Shown here piece after piece: positions 1 through 9,650 of a stretch of 64,000 nucleotides of DNA. Location of the stretch: assembly GCF_001205715.1 (NCBI RefSeq), contig NZ_AQQZ01000001.1:124001-188000 (forward strand), written 5' to 3'. This DNA is from Pseudaestuariivita atlantica (GTDB lineage Bacteria > Pseudomonadota > Alphaproteobacteria > Rhodobacterales > Rhodobacteraceae). Made by a program: the position numbers and the translations under genes. The stretch's first letter is position 1. Every line of letters starts with the position of its first letter. The notes under the pieces are model-generated. The model was not told the origin of the DNA, searched no databases, and saw only the letters and a program-made list of their open reading frames with translations.

Positions 1-480
1 GCAGATCGGCCAGCCCGTCCGCAGGTGTTCACCCCCCAGCCGCGCGATGATCTCGGTCCCCGAGGCATGGCAATCGCCCAGAATGCCTTCGGTCCCCGCC
101 GCCCGCTGCACCGCCTCCCGCACGTCCGGCGGGAAAGACGGGACCGTGTCGGGGAAATAGTGCCACTCGAATGGCACCGGCAGGCCCGCCAGTTCCCAGT
201 GCCCCGAAGGGGTGTCCTTGCCCTTCGACACCTCGGTCGCGGCGCCCCACAGGCCCGTGGGCGTGGCGCCGAGACCAGGTGCTGTGCGCCCAGATGCCAG
301 TTCCACCGCAGCGCCCAGCCCCATCGCGTCCAGATGCGGCAGGCGCAGGGGCAGGGTGTCGCCGATATGGGCCAGCGTGTTCGCGCCGATATCGGGCACC
401 TCGCCGTTGAAGAACGCGCCCGCGTCCGGCGCGCCGCCGATGCCCACTGAGTCGATGACGACAAGGAAGGCGCGCGGCAT
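1..480 (-). CDS. deoB: Phosphopentomutase, N-terminal part (cut by window edge)
   Basis: Phosphopentomutase interconverts ribose-1-/deoxyribose-1-phosphate and the 5-phosphates, passing nucleoside sugars to central metabolism. The 160 visible codons begin [20 protein letters not shown], the metal-binding Asp and GIG..PDA signature of the family. Further in come SGHWE (the family TGHWE block) and a [10 protein letters not shown] block. The gene runs off the left edge, so the C-terminal catalytic part is not seen. Its ATG shares one base with the deoA stop (TGATG), so translation is probably coupled in a cdd-deoA-deoB operon. Confidence 0.93.
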   Translation of the reverse strand, partial: MPRAFLVVIDSVGIGGAPDAGAFFNGEVPDIGANTLAHIGDTLPLRLPHLDAMGLGAAVELASGRTAPGLGATPTGLWGAATEVSKGKDTPSGHWELAGLPVPFEWHYFPDTVPSFPPDVREAVQRAAGTEGILGDCHASGTEIIARLGGEHLRTGWPIC

Positions 481-1784
481 CAACCGACCCGCCCGTGGAT
501 CAGCGGCGGCAGGTCCGGCGCGGCGTCGCCGATGCTGATCGCGGCGCGGATCGTCGCCGCCGCCTCCTCCGCCTGCGCTTCCCGCGCGGCATGGATGCGG
601 CACAGGGGCTGGCCGCGCCGCACCTCGTGGCCCAGGGGCAGGATGTCGCCCAAGCCCACGGCAGGATCGACGCGATCGGTTTCCACCGCGCGGCCCGCGC
701 CAAGCGCGACGGTGGCAAGCCCCAGCGCCTCGCCCGCCATCGCGGTGATCCAGCCGTCGCGCGGGGCCGGGACCTCGCGGATGACGGGCGCTTCGGGCAG
801 GTAGCGCGCGGGCGCATCGACAAACCCCATCGGCCCGCCCTGCGCCACGACCATGCGGCCGAACCGCTCCAGCGCCGCGCCGCCTTCGACCGCCTCGCGC
901 ATCTTCGCGGCCCCCAGCGCGGGCGTGTCGGCCAGACCGGCCCCCGCCAGCACCGCACCGCCCAAGGCGCAGGACAGGTCCAGCAGCGCGCCGCCCGCGC
1001 GCCCGCCCAGCACGTCGACCGCCGCCAGCACCTCCAGCGCGTTGCCCATGGCGGGCGCCAGTGGTTGCGACATGTCGGTGATCAGCGCCTGCGTCGGGCA
1101 GCCGGCGGCATTCGCCGTCTCGACCAGCGCCCCGGCCAGCGCACGGGCGTCGTCTTCGGTCTTCATGAACGCGCCCGACCCGAGCTTTACGTCCAGCACC
1201 AGACCGTCGAGGCCCGCCGCCAGCTTCTTCGACAGGATCGACGCGGTGATCAGGTCAAGGCTTTCGACCGTCGCCGTCACGTCGCGCACCGCGTAAAGCC
1301 GCTTGTCGGCGGGCGCGATGTCCGGCGAGGCGCCGACGATGGCGCATCCCGCCTCGTCCACCACCGCGCGGAACCGCGCCTCGTCCAGATCGACACTGAC
1401 GCCGGGGATCGCCTCCAGCTTGTCGAGCGTGCCACCGGTATGGCCCAGCCCGCGCCCCGAAATCATCGGCACATAGGCCCCGCAGGCCGCCAGCGCCGGG
1501 GCCAGCACAAGGCTCACGCAATCGCCCAGCCCGCCGGTCGAGTGCTTGTCGAGGACCGGACCATCCAGCGCCCATCGCAGGCACCGCCCGCTGTCGCGCA
1601 TCGCGCGGGTCAGGGCCACGCGGCCCTCGGGCCCCAGCCCGCCCATGCAGACCGCCATCGCAAAGGCCCCCGCCTGCGCGTCACTGACCGACCGGTCGGC
1701 AAGGCCCTTGGCAAAAGCCTCCAGCGCCCGCGGATCGGGCGGTTCGCGGCGCCGCAGGGCGGCAAGGAGCGCGCGGGTCGTCAC
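480..1784 (-). CDS. deoA: Thymidine phosphorylase
   Basis: Cleaves thymidine or deoxyuridine with phosphate to free base plus deoxyribose-1-phosphate, which feeds DeoB next door. The 434-residue length is normal for the family. Visible signatures are [11 protein letters not shown] (residues about 79-89, phosphate-binding loop), [20 protein letters not shown] and a KLGSGAFMK block. The gene starts 4 nt after the cdd stop and overlaps the deoB start by one base, so the three genes form one minus-strand salvage operon. Confidence 0.95.
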   Translation of the reverse strand: MTTRALLAALRRREPPDPRALEAFAKGLADRSVSDAQAGAFAMAVCMGGLGPEGRVALTRAMRDSGRCLRWALDGPVLDKHSTGGLGDCVSLVLAPALAACGAYVPMISGRGLGHTGGTLDKLEAIPGVSVDLDEARFRAVVDEAGCAIVGASPDIAPADKRLYAVRDVTATVESLDLITASILSKKLAAGLDGLVLDVKLGSGAFMKTEDDARALAGALVETANAAGCPTQALITDMSQPLAPAMGNALEVLAAVDVLGGRAGGALLDLSCALGGAVLAGAGLADTPALGAAKMREAVEGGAALERFGRMVVAQGGPMGFVDAPARYLPEAPVIREVPAPRDGWITAMAGEALGLATVALGAGRAVETDRVDPAVGLGDILPLGHEVRRGQPLCRIHAAREAQAEEAAATIRAAISIGDAAPDLPPLIHGRVG

Positions 1785-1788
1785 CGGA

Positions 1789-2181
1789 TCATTCCATATG
1801 CGACGCGTCGAACGCGCCCGGCAGCAGGTCCGACAGGCGCAGCGTCTCGGTCTTGCCGTCGGTCGTGGCCATGGTCACGGGCACGTCGCCGGTCCCGAAC
1901 TCCGCCAGCTTCTGCCGACAGCCGCCGCAAGGCGGGCAGGGGGCGGGGGAGGCCGCGATCACGTAGACCTCGGTCAGCCGCGTCTCCCCGGCGGCGACCA
2001 TCGCGGCGATCGCGCCCGCCTCGGCGCAGGTGCCTTCGGGATAGGCCACGTTTTCGACGTTGCACCCGGCATAGATCGCGCCCGACGCGCCCCGGATCGC
2101 CGCCCCCACCTTGAAACCCGAATAGGGCGCATAGGCGCGGTCGCGCACCTCAGTGGCAACGGGATGAAGCGGGTGCGTCAT
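1789..2181 (-). CDS. cdd: Cytidine deaminase
   Basis: Zinc enzyme deaminating cytidine and deoxycytidine to uridine and deoxyuridine, first step of the salvage route completed by DeoA and DeoB. The 130-residue size fits the homotetrameric short form. The zinc and catalytic motifs are visible: CAEAGAI (Cys ligand and catalytic Glu) and PCGGCRQ (two Cys ligands). GCNVEN is the substrate loop. It is the first gene of the minus-strand cdd-deoA-deoB operon. A 13-bp palindrome lies in the short gap to the divergent neighbour. Confidence 0.95.
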   Translation of the reverse strand: MTHPLHPVATEVRDRAYAPYSGFKVGAAIRGASGAIYAGCNVENVAYPEGTCAEAGAIAAMVAAGETRLTEVYVIAASPAPCPPCGGCRQKLAEFGTGDVPVTMATTDGKTETLRLSDLLPGAFDASHME

Positions 2182-2241
2182 GGGTTCTCCTGTCAGGCGC
2201 GCGGACCCCGGTGGAACCGGACGCGGGGCCGCGTGGTTTTG

Positions 2242-2254
2242 TGAGTGACACTCA
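2242..2254. promoter_or_regulatory. 13-bp palindrome between divergent cdd and the small plus-strand gene
   Basis: TGAGTGACACTCA is a perfect inverted repeat (TGAGTG/CACTCA around a central A). It lies 61 bp upstream of the cdd start and 19 bp upstream of the DUF3072-like gene. Size and symmetry fit a dimeric repressor site. The regulator is unknown. Confidence 0.4.
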
Positions 2255-2272
2255 GGTTAGAGGAGAAATCCA

Positions 2273-2485
2273 GTGACCAAAAGTACCCAAGACGCCGCCC
2301 TCCTGCGCCAGCGCGCCGGGACCCCGATGGACCCGGTCGACCCCGACACGCCGATCACCGAAGTCACCGCCGCGCGCCTGCGCGACGCGGCAGAGAAAGC
2401 CGGCGAACCCTTCGATGGCCGCAGCCTGACAGAGGCTCAGGCCCGCGAACGCCTGCGCCACCTCGAGGCGGCCAACAAGGATTAG
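2273..2485 (+). CDS. Small DUF3072-like protein
   Basis: A 70-residue hydrophilic protein with no signal peptide or membrane segment. The C-terminal half (TAARLRDAAEKAGEPFD then LTEAQARERLRHLEAA) resembles the DUF3072 pattern of a short helix, an EAGE-type turn and a Lys/Glu-rich helix, a family without known function. An AGAGGAGAAA ribosome binding site sits about 8 nt before the ATG. It ends 2 bp from the convergent cupin gene. The family call rests on pattern memory and is moderate. Confidence 0.6.
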   Translation: MTKSTQDAALLRQRAGTPMDPVDPDTPITEVTAARLRDAAEKAGEPFDGRSLTEAQARERLRHLEAANKD

Positions 2486-2487
2486 GC

Positions 2488-3576
2488 TCAGCCCTCGATC
2501 CGGGTCGTGACCCGCCCCGGCAACGCCACCTCAAGCAGTTCGAGGTCGCCGCTGGGAGCCTCGACCCGCGTGACAAGGCCCGGCGGGATGACGAATGCGT
2601 CGCCCGCCGTCAGGTCTCGCGCCTCGTGGCCTTTCGCGGCCAGCCGCATCCCGCCCTTCAGCACGAAACTGAAATGGATGTCGGCGTCATGCGCCGTCCA
2701 GCCCGTTTCCCCCTGCGCGCGGCGCAGAACGCGCACATCCGCCACGCCGCCGGTATTGGCGGCAATCGTGGTATCCCGCGCCTCGAAGCCCGGCAAACGC
2801 GCAGGCAGCCATTCGGCCTTGTCGGCCTCGTGATGCACGAAGCGCTGGCCGTCGAACAGCCTTTCGGGGGCGAAGGTTCCGGTGGGCAGCGGCGTCTGGT
2901 GGTCGATGGTGGTGATATGCTCGGCCGGGACCCCGATCTCGATCACCTCGATATTGTCCGACGCATAAAGCACCCTGTGCCGGATCTCGGGCGGCTGGAT
3001 CACGCAATTGCCCGCGTGCAGCCGGAAGGGCGGGCCCTGGTCCTCGTAGACAAGGTCGACCCAGCCCCGGATGCAGAAGATCAGCTGAAACCCGACCGAG
3101 TGGTAATGCACCATGTCCGGCACCGGCCCGCCATCGGGGATGCGGATATGGCTGGCGATGATCGACCCGCCCAGCCGGTCGGGGATCAGGTCGCGGTACT
3201 GCATGCCCGCGCGTCCCACGACCCACGGCGCCTCGTCCACCAGCCGCCGCACTACGAAGGCATGCTCGACCGGCGGCATCACCACAGGCGGCGCCAGCGG
3301 CGCGATCTCCACCCGTGTGCCGCCGGGCGCGTCAAGCGTCGTCGCCCCGTCCGCGATCAGCTCCGGCTCGTCCCCCAGAAGCCGCAGAACCCCCGGCGCG
3401 GCCTCCAGCCCCCGGTCCAGCCGCAGCCGCAGGCCATAGCCCGAGAAGACCGCGACCCGCGGATCGTCGGCGGGAAAGACCTCGTCCATGCGAAATCCCA
3501 GCCGGTCGGTGAAAAACGCCGTATCCCCCTGCAAATCCCGCGTCGGAAGAAGAACCTCCGCTCGAATGTTCTGCAT
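2488..3576 (-). CDS. Glyoxalase-like plus double-cupin protein
   Basis: A 362-residue protein that appears to have three parts. Residues about 1-105 form a VOC/glyoxalase-like unit (LLPTRDLQGDTAFFTDRLGF). Two cupin barrels follow, one centred near HYHSVGFQLIFCIRGWVDLV with PPEIRHRVLYAS, the other near DIHFSFVLKGGMRL with GDAFVIPPG. The first cupin keeps His residues suited to metal binding, so a dioxygenase or isomerase acting on small molecules is possible. I do not recognise a named enzyme. The ATG at 3576 is preferred over 3630 because the VOC fold starts right after it. Confidence 0.75.
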   Translation of the reverse strand: MQNIRAEVLLPTRDLQGDTAFFTDRLGFRMDEVFPADDPRVAVFSGYGLRLRLDRGLEAAPGVLRLLGDEPELIADGATTLDAPGGTRVEIAPLAPPVVMPPVEHAFVVRRLVDEAPWVVGRAGMQYRDLIPDRLGGSIIASHIRIPDGGPVPDMVHYHSVGFQLIFCIRGWVDLVYEDQGPPFRLHAGNCVIQPPEIRHRVLYASDNIEVIEIGVPAEHITTIDHQTPLPTGTFAPERLFDGQRFVHHEADKAEWLPARLPGFEARDTTIAANTGGVADVRVLRRAQGETGWTAHDADIHFSFVLKGGMRLAAKGHEARDLTAGDAFVIPPGLVTRVEAPSGDLELLEVALPGRVTTRIEG

Positions 3577-3747
3577 CGCGTGCTCCGCATCTGATGGTTC
3601 CGCGCGCCCGTGACCGCGCCGGCGCGGCATGTGATCGCAAACAATGTTCCCACGGGATTCCCGATTTGTTAAGAACCTGAACGCTCCGGGCTTGCTTCGG
3701 GCGTGGCGTCATGGCGCAAACGGGTCTGGCGCATCCCAGAAAACAAG

Positions 3748-3767
3748 ATAGTTTAACGTTAAACTAT
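3748..3767. promoter_or_regulatory. Perfect 20-bp palindrome before maeB
   Basis: ATAGTTTAACGTTAAACTAT is an exact 20-bp inverted repeat, AT-rich in a GC-rich region. It ends 12 bp before the proposed GTG start of maeB. This is typical of an operator for a dimeric TetR-, GntR- or MerR-type regulator. The regulator is not identifiable here. Its position also argues that translation does not begin at the upstream ATG (3711), which would place the operator inside the coding sequence. Confidence 0.6.
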
Positions 3768-3779
3768 TCCGAGGACGCC

Positions 3780-6074
3780 GTGACCGAAACGCCCAAAGAT
3801 TCCGCCCGCCAAGCCGCGCTCGACTACCACGAATACCCCAAGCCCGGCAAACTCGAAGTGCGCGCGACCAAGCCGCTGGCCAACGGGCGCGACCTCGCGC
3901 GGGCCTATTCCCCCGGCGTGGCCGAGGCCTGCCTCGAAATCCGCGACACGCCCTCGGACGCGGCGCGCTTCACCTCCCGCGCCAACCTCGTCGGCGTGGT
4001 GACCAATGGCTCCGCCGTTCTGGGGCTGGGCAATATCGGCGCGCTGGCCTCGAAACCGGTGATGGAGGGCAAGGCGGTCCTCTTCAAGAAATTCGCCAAT
4101 ATCGACTGTTTCGACATCGAACTGGACGAATCCGACCCCGAGAAGCTGGCCGACATCATCGCCGCGCTCGAACCCACCTTCGGCGCGATCAACCTCGAAG
4201 ACATAAAGGCGCCCGAGGCGTTCACCGTCGAACGGCTCTGCAAGGAGCGGATGAACATCCCGGTCTTCCACGACGACCAGCACGGCACCGCCATCGTCGT
4301 GGGCGCGGCGGCAACCAACGCGCTGCGCATCGCGGGCAAGGACTTTGCCGATATCAAGGTCGTGTCGACCGGCGGTGGCGCGGCGGGCATCGCCTGCCTC
4401 GACATGCTGGTGAAACTGGGTGTCCGGCGCGAAAACGTCTGGCTGGTGGACCTGCAGGGCCTCGTGCACGAAGGGCGCGAAACCGACATGACGCCGCAAA
4501 AGGCGGCTTACGCGCAGCCGGGCGGGCCGCGCGAACTGGCCGACGTGATCGACGGCGCGGACCTGTTTCTCGGCCTGTCGGGCGGAGGCGTGCTCAAGCC
4601 CGAGATGGTGCGCAAGATGGCCTCCAAGCCGGTCATCCTCGCCCTTGCCAACCCGATCCCCGAAATCATGCCCGACGTCGCGCGCGAGGTCGCGCCGGAC
4701 GCGATCATCGCCACGGGCCGCAGCGATTTTCCCAACCAGGTCAATAACGTGCTGTGTTTCCCCTTCATCTTCCGGGGGGCGCTCGACGTGGGCGCGACGC
4801 AGATCAACGACGCGATGAAACTGGCCTGCATCGACGGGCTGGCGGCGCTCGCGCGCGCCACCACCAGCCCCGAGGCCGCGGCGGCCTATGCCGGGGAACA
4901 GCTGACCTTCGGGCGCGATTACCTGATCCCCAAACCCTTCGATCCGCGGCTCATTTCGACCGTGTCCTCGGCGGTGGCGCAGGCCGCGATGGATACCGGC
5001 GTCGCCACCCGCCCGATCGAGGACATGGACACCTACCGCGACCGGCTCGACCAGTCGGTCTACCGCTCCGCACTGCTCATGCGCCCGGTGTTCGAGGCCG
5101 CCCGCACCGCCGCCCGCCGCATCGTCTTTGCCGAGGGCGAGGACGAGCGCGTGCTGCGCGCGGCACAGGCGATCCTCGAAGAGACCAGCGAACAGCCCAT
5201 CCTGATCGGCCGCCCCGAGGTTATCGAGTATCGCTGCGAAAAGCTGGGGCTCAAGGTCCGGCCCGGTTCCGATTTCCCCATCGTGAACCCCGAAAACGAC
5301 CCGCGCTACCGCGACTACTGGGAAACCTATCACCGCCTGCGCGCCCGCCACGGCGTGACGCCGGACCTCGCCCGCGCGATCATGCGCACCAACACCACCG
5401 TGATCGGGGCCACGATGGTCTACCGCGAAGAGGCCGACAGCCTGATCTGCGGCACGTTCGGGCAGTACCGCTGGCACCTCAACTACATCGAACAGATCCT
5501 CAGCGGCGAACGCGAGGATGACGAACCGATGACGCCGCATGGCGCGCTGTCGATGATGATCCTCGAAGACGGCCCGCTGTTCATCGCCGATACCAACGTC
5601 TGGACCGAACCGACGCCCGCACAACTGGCCAAGATGTGCATCGGCGCCGCGCGCCATGTCCGCCGCTTCGGCCTGACGCCCAAGATCGCGCTGTGCGCCC
5701 ATTCGCAGTTCGGATCACTGCCCGGAGATACCGGCGAACGCCTGCGCGAGGCGATCGCGCTGCTCGATTCCGAACCGCGCGACTTCATGTACGAAGGCGA
5801 GATGAACATCGACAGCGCGCTCGACCCCGAACTGCGGACGCGGGTCTTCCCCGACAACCGCATGGACGGCACGGCGAACGCGCTGGTCTTTGCCCATGCC
5901 GACGCGGCCTCGGGCGTGCGGAACATCCTGAAGATGAAGGGTGGCGGGCTCGAAGTCGGTCCCATCCTCATGGGGATGGGCAACCGCGCGCATATCGTCG
6001 TGCCGTCGATCACGCCGCGCGGCCTGCTGAACATGGCGGCCATCGCCGGCACGCCGGTGGCGCATTACGGTTAG
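3780..6074 (+). CDS. maeB: NADP-dependent malic enzyme with C-terminal phosphotransacetylase-like domain
   Basis: Oxidative decarboxylation of malate to pyruvate with NADPH formation. The protein is about 764 residues. Residues 1-about 400 form the malic enzyme ([25 protein letters not shown], a Rossmann GGGAAGIAC and [13 protein letters not shown]). The rest resembles phosphate acetyltransferase ([17 protein letters not shown]), which in this MaeB family is usually an acetyl-CoA-sensing regulatory module rather than an active enzyme. The GTG at 3780 follows GAGGA and leaves the 20-bp palindrome upstream. The ATG at 3711 would add 23 atypical residues. It ends with a 4-bp convergent overlap with the next gene. 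Confidence 0.93.
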   Translation: MTETPKDSARQAALDYHEYPKPGKLEVRATKPLANGRDLARAYSPGVAEACLEIRDTPSDAARFTSRANLVGVVTNGSAVLGLGNIGALASKPVMEGKAVLFKKFANIDCFDIELDESDPEKLADIIAALEPTFGAINLEDIKAPEAFTVERLCKERMNIPVFHDDQHGTAIVVGAAATNALRIAGKDFADIKVVSTGGGAAGIACLDMLVKLGVRRENVWLVDLQGLVHEGRETDMTPQKAAYAQPGGPRELADVIDGADLFLGLSGGGVLKPEMVRKMASKPVILALANPIPEIMPDVAREVAPDAIIATGRSDFPNQVNNVLCFPFIFRGALDVGATQINDAMKLACIDGLAALARATTSPEAAAAYAGEQLTFGRDYLIPKPFDPRLISTVSSAVAQAAMDTGVATRPIEDMDTYRDRLDQSVYRSALLMRPVFEAARTAARRIVFAEGEDERVLRAAQAILEETSEQPILIGRPEVIEYRCEKLGLKVRPGSDFPIVNPENDPRYRDYWETYHRLRARHGVTPDLARAIMRTNTTVIGATMVYREEADSLICGTFGQYRWHLNYIEQILSGEREDDEPMTPHGALSMMILEDGPLFIADTNVWTEPTPAQLAKMCIGAARHVRRFGLTPKIALCAHSQFGSLPGDTGERLREAIALLDSEPRDFMYEGEMNIDSALDPELRTRVFPDNRMDGTANALVFAHADAASGVRNILKMKGGGLEVGPILMGMGNRAHIVVPSITPRGLLNMAAIAGTPVAHYG

Positions 6075-6841
6075 TGCACGCGCTGCGCGGGCAGGGCGTC
6101 GATCGCGCGTCCCAGCCAGCCGAACCGCTTGGCCGCGTCGAGCAGCGCGCGGTCGTCCTGTCCGGTCTCCACCGGGCGGGCGATCTTGATCGCGCGCGGG
6201 CAGAACAGCGCCAGCACGAACGGCTTCGATCCGCCGATCAGGTCGATCGGATGCTCGTTGCTGATCGGCTGGCCGCGGAAGCTCTGCGGGCTCATCCCGT
6301 GCCCGTGCGGCGCCAGCAGCGCCAGCCCGGAATCGCCCCGGCGGGACGGCTTCTCGTACAGCTGCGCATCGCCGTCCCCGATATTCAGTGAGTAATGCGT
6401 GCCGAAGGCCAGGAACAGGTAATCGTCCGGCGCGCGCATCTTGCGGATGCGCGTCTTGGCGGTGGCCCGGATGCGGGCCACGTAATCGCTCGCCACGGCG
6501 GAATCGTGGTCCAGCGCGATCTGCACGCGCCACGGCCGGTCATCCCAGCGCCCGTTCGTCGATTTCGTGAGAAACTTCGCCGCGTCGCCCTGTCCGCGGA
6601 AGATCACCTTCGCCTTGCGCCGGTCCAGCCGCGCCCAGATCGCGTGGCGGATGCGGTTGCGGGTCTCTTCGTCATGCGCGTCGTCGCACAGGACCAGCAG
6701 GCGGAAGTTGGAATGGGTCTGCGCCGCAAGCGAGGGCAGGGTGATTTCCGAGAGATAGGCAAGCTCGGTGTCGAGGCGCGCCGGGTCCGACCAATCCTCT
6801 GCGTGGCCAAAAACCACCTGGAACACAACATGCAAGTCCAT
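6071..6841 (-). CDS. Putative rhamnosyltransferase-like glycosyltransferase
   Basis: A 256-residue cytosolic protein resembling the putative rhamnosyl transferase family found in Rhodobacterales. It has an N-terminal LPSLAAQTHSNFRLLVLCDD strand-helix-strand like GT-A enzymes and a DHDSAVASDYV stretch where a metal- or nucleotide-binding acidic motif would be expected. No polysaccharide genes lie nearby, so the acceptor is unknown. Its TAA stop overlaps the maeB stop tail to tail. The start at 6841 leaves 191 bp to prpE. Confidence 0.65.
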   Translation of the reverse strand: MDLHVVFQVVFGHAEDWSDPARLDTELAYLSEITLPSLAAQTHSNFRLLVLCDDAHDEETRNRIRHAIWARLDRRKAKVIFRGQGDAAKFLTKSTNGRWDDRPWRVQIALDHDSAVASDYVARIRATAKTRIRKMRAPDDYLFLAFGTHYSLNIGDGDAQLYEKPSRRGDSGLALLAPHGHGMSPQSFRGQPISNEHPIDLIGGSKPFVLALFCPRAIKIARPVETGQDDRALLDAAKRFGWLGRAIDALPAQRVH

Positions 6842-6919
6842 GGGCGATGCCCCCTGTTGATTGCGGGTGTCACCGCTAACAATCGCCGGGGAAGTGGGCG
6901 GGCTTGGTGCGAAAATCTG

Positions 6920-6932
6920 ACCTTATTAAGGT
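6920..6932. promoter_or_regulatory. 13-bp palindrome in the prpE upstream region
   Basis: ACCTTATTAAGGT is a perfect inverted repeat in an AT-rich patch of the 191-bp gap between the divergent glycosyltransferase and prpE genes. It lies about 100 bp upstream of the prpE ATG. It could be an operator or promoter element for either gene. No regulator gene is adjacent. Confidence 0.4.
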
Positions 6933-7032
6933 ATCTTTAACTTTTTACACGCGCGCCGTTAGCGCTGAGCCCCTTGCCGCCCCGTCAAGCGCGCGGTAGC
7001 GAAGGCGCGCGAAGGATGAAGGAGCGCACACC

Positions 7033-8928
7033 ATGGGATACAAAGAGGTCTATGCCGGTTGGAAAGCGGATCCCGAAGCGTTCTGGATGCAGGCCGCGGA
7101 TGGCATCGACTGGGACCGCGCGCCCTCCCGCGCCCTCGATGACAGCGCGGCGCCGCTTTACGAATGGTACACCGACGCGCAGGTGAACACCTGCTGGAAC
7201 GCCGTCGACCGCCACGTCGCCGCGGGCCACGGCGACCAGGCGGCGATCCTTTACGAAAGCCCGGTGACGGGCGCGTCCTCGACCACCACCTTCGCCGAAT
7301 TGCAGGACCAGTGCGCGCGTCTTGCCGGGGCGCTGGCGGCGCGCGGCGTGGGCGTGGGCGACCGGGTCGTGATCTACATGCCCATGGTGCCCGAGGCGCT
7401 GGTGGCGATGCTCGCGTGCGCCCGGATCGGCGCCATCCACTCGGTCGTCTTCGGCGGGTTCGCCGCCAACGAACTGGCGGTGCGGCTCGACGACGCGACG
7501 CCCAAGGCGGTGATCGCGGGCTCCTGCGGGATCGAACCGAACCGCGTCGTGCCCTACAAGCCGCTGCTGGACGAGGCGATCGAGATCGCCGCGCACAAGC
7601 CCGATTTCTGCGTGATCTTCCAGCGCGACCAGTCGCCCGCCATGCTGGTCGAGGGCCGCGATGTCGAATGGCATGCGGCGCAAGAAGGCGTCTCGCCCGC
7701 CGAGTGCGTGCCCGTCGCAGGCAACCACCCTGCCTATATCCTCTATACCTCCGGCACGACCGGCGCGCCCAAGGGCGTCGTGCGCCCCACCGCGGGCCAC
7801 CTCGTCGCGCTCAACTGGTCGATGAAGAACATCTACGGCGTCGATCCCGGAGAGGTCTTCTGGGCCGCCTCGGACGTGGGCTGGGTCGTGGGTCACAGCT
7901 ATATCTGCTACGCCCCGCTGATCCACCGCAACACCACCGTTGTGTTCGAAGGCAAACCCGTCGGCACGCCCGACGCGGGCACCTTCTGGCGCGTCATGGC
8001 CAAGCACAAGGTCGCGGCCTTCTTCACCGCCCCCACCGCCCTGCGCGCCGCCAAGCGCGAGGACCCAAAGGGCGACTGGATCCGCGAGTTCGACCTGTCG
8101 GCCCTGCGCACCGTCTTCCTCGCCGGTGAACGCGCCGACCCGGACACGATCGAATGGCTGCAGGACAACCTGCAAAAGCCGATCATCGACCACTGGTGGC
8201 AGACGGAAACAGGCTGGACCATCGTCGGCAACCCGGTGGGCATCGAAACCCTGCCCGTGAAACTCGGCTCCCCGACCGTGCCGATGCCGGGCTATGACGT
8301 TCAGGTGCTGAACGACGCGGGCGAACCGCTCGCCGCGGGCGAACTGGGCGCGCTGGCGGTCAAACTGCCCCTGCCACCCGGCACGCTGCCGACGCTCTGG
8401 AACGCCGAGGACCGGTTCCGCAAAAGCTACCTCGACACCTTCCCCGGCTACTACGAGACCGGCGATGCCGGGTATGTCGACGAGGACGGCTATGTCTTCA
8501 TCATGGCGCGCACCGATGACGTCATCAACGTCGCGGGGCACCGCCTGTCCACCGGTGCGATGGAAGAAGTGCTGGCCGGCCACCGCGACGTCGCCGAATG
8601 TGCCGTGATCGGGGCCGGGGACGCGCTGAAAGGGCAGGTGCCCGTCGGGTTCCTCTGCCTCAACAGCGGCGTGAACCGCGCCGCCGAAGAGGTGGTGGCG
8701 GAATGTGTCGCGCGCGTGCGCGACCAGATCGGCCCGGTCGCGGCCTTCAAGCAGGCAGTGGTGGTGGACCGGCTGCCCAAGACGCGCTCGGGCAAGATCC
8801 TGCGCGGCACGATGGTCGCCATCGCCGATGGCAAGCCCTGGAAGATGCCCGCCACGATCGACGATCCCGCGATCCTCGACGAGATCCGCGACGCCCTGCA
8901 AAAGCTGGGTTACGCCGAGGTCGGGTGA
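7033..8928 (+). CDS. prpE: Propionyl-CoA synthetase (acyl-CoA synthetase)
   Basis: AMP-forming ligase activating propionate, and probably acetate, to the CoA thioester. The protein has 631 residues. The P-loop YILYTSGTTGAPKGVV lies near residue 240, the adenylate motif YYETGDAGYVDEDGY near 480, and the C-terminal catalytic Lys in KTRSGKILRG near 585. The N-terminus (YKEVYAGWKADPEAFW) is typical of PrpE rather than Acs. A GAAGGA ribosome binding site precedes the ATG. The last two codons and the stop (GTC GGG TGA) belong to a REP palindrome, so the original C-terminus may have been altered by the repeat. Confidence 0.93.
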   Translation: MGYKEVYAGWKADPEAFWMQAADGIDWDRAPSRALDDSAAPLYEWYTDAQVNTCWNAVDRHVAAGHGDQAAILYESPVTGASSTTTFAELQDQCARLAGALAARGVGVGDRVVIYMPMVPEALVAMLACARIGAIHSVVFGGFAANELAVRLDDATPKAVIAGSCGIEPNRVVPYKPLLDEAIEIAAHKPDFCVIFQRDQSPAMLVEGRDVEWHAAQEGVSPAECVPVAGNHPAYILYTSGTTGAPKGVVRPTAGHLVALNWSMKNIYGVDPGEVFWAASDVGWVVGHSYICYAPLIHRNTTVVFEGKPVGTPDAGTFWRVMAKHKVAAFFTAPTALRAAKREDPKGDWIREFDLSALRTVFLAGERADPDTIEWLQDNLQKPIIDHWWQTETGWTIVGNPVGIETLPVKLGSPTVPMPGYDVQVLNDAGEPLAAGELGALAVKLPLPPGTLPTLWNAEDRFRKSYLDTFPGYYETGDAGYVDEDGYVFIMARTDDVINVAGHRLSTGAMEEVLAGHRDVAECAVIGAGDALKGQVPVGFLCLNSGVNRAAEEVVAECVARVRDQIGPVAAFKQAVVVDRLPKTRSGKILRGTMVAIADGKPWKMPATIDDPAILDEIRDALQKLGYAEVG

Positions 8929-9063
8929 GGATCACCCGACCTACACCCGTGCTGCAATGACGTAGGTCGGATGCCCGCATCCGACGCCAGCGCACCCCCG
9001 GTAGGTCGGATGCTCGCATCCGACCCCGCCGCACCACCCGTAGGTCGGATGCTCGCATCCGAC
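8918..9063 (+). repeat. Four REP-type palindromes upstream of the RAYT gene
   Basis: Four imperfect copies of a GTAGGTCGG-type palindrome. They lie at 8918-8942 (stem AGGTCGGGTGA / TCACCCGACCT), 8962-8985, 9001-9024 and 9040-9063 (stem GTCGGATG / CATCCGAC, loop CCC or CTC). The last three carry the 5' GTAG tetranucleotide typical of REPs recognised by RAYT proteins; the first is in the opposite orientation. The single variable stem position always changes on both arms. They fill the 191 bp between prpE and the RAYT gene. Confidence 0.88.
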
Positions 9064-9119
9064 CCCCTGACCCGGTCGCGTTTACGGCCCGTTTACCGAT
9101 TCGCCTGCAGGATCGGGTC

Positions 9120-9650
9120 ATGCAGTACCGTCGCTTTCGCGTGCCCGGGGGCACCTACTTCTTCACCGTCGCGCTGAACCGGCGCGGCTCGGACCTGCTC
9201 GTGCGGGAGATTGGCGCGCTGCGGCGCGCCTGGGCGCAGACCTGGGCGGAACGGCCCTTCACGACCGACGCCATCGTCGTCCTGCCCGATCACCTGCACG
9301 CGATCTGGACCTTGCCGGAGGGCGACAGCGACTTTTCCACGCGCTGGCGGCTCATCAAGTCGCGCGTGACGCAGGCGCTTGCACCGGGGGAGGCGCCGCT
9401 CTGGCAGCAGCGTTTCTGGGAACACGTGATCCGCGATGCCGATGACCTCGCCCGCCACCGCGCGCTCTGCTGGACGAACCCGGTGCGCCACGGCCTCGTG
9501 CGCCGTCCGGGTGACTGGTCCCACGGCTCCTACCGCCGCGACCTGCGCCTCGGCCGCGTGCCCGCTACGCTGACCCAGCCTGCACCCGGCCCCGCGGATG
9601 GCGAACCCTACTGGTCCGACCCGGTCACGCCGCTGAAACGGGTCGGCTGA
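9120..9650 (+). CDS. REP-associated tyrosine transposase (RAYT)
   Basis: A 176-residue HUH-type Y1 transposase of the IS200/IS605-related RAYT group, domesticated enzymes that bind and cut REP palindromes as single strands. Visible features are the N-terminal [20 protein letters not shown], the His-hydrophobic-His metal motif in [15 protein letters not shown] (about residues 57-71) and a C-terminal [16 protein letters not shown] block. It is flanked on both sides by REP copies, the expected organisation. The stop codon lies inside a REP (GTC GGC TGA). No cargo gene or target duplication is seen. Confidence 0.92.
   Translation: MQYRRFRVPGGTYFFTVALNRRGSDLLVREIGALRRAWAQTWAERPFTTDAIVVLPDHLHAIWTLPEGDSDFSTRWRLIKSRVTQALAPGEAPLWQQRFWEHVIRDADDLARHRALCWTNPVRHGLVRRPGDWSHGSYRRDLRLGRVPATLTQPAPGPADGEPYWSDPVTPLKRVG

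Noticed and set aside
3711-3779. ATG start of maeB at 3711
   Set aside because: Would put the perfect 20-bp palindrome inside the coding sequence and add non-homologous residues; GTG 3780 has a Shine-Dalgarno.
9120-9650. Ordinary IS200/IS605 insertion sequence
   Set aside because: No OrfB partner and no single LE/RE pair; the multiple flanking GTAG palindromes identify a RAYT.
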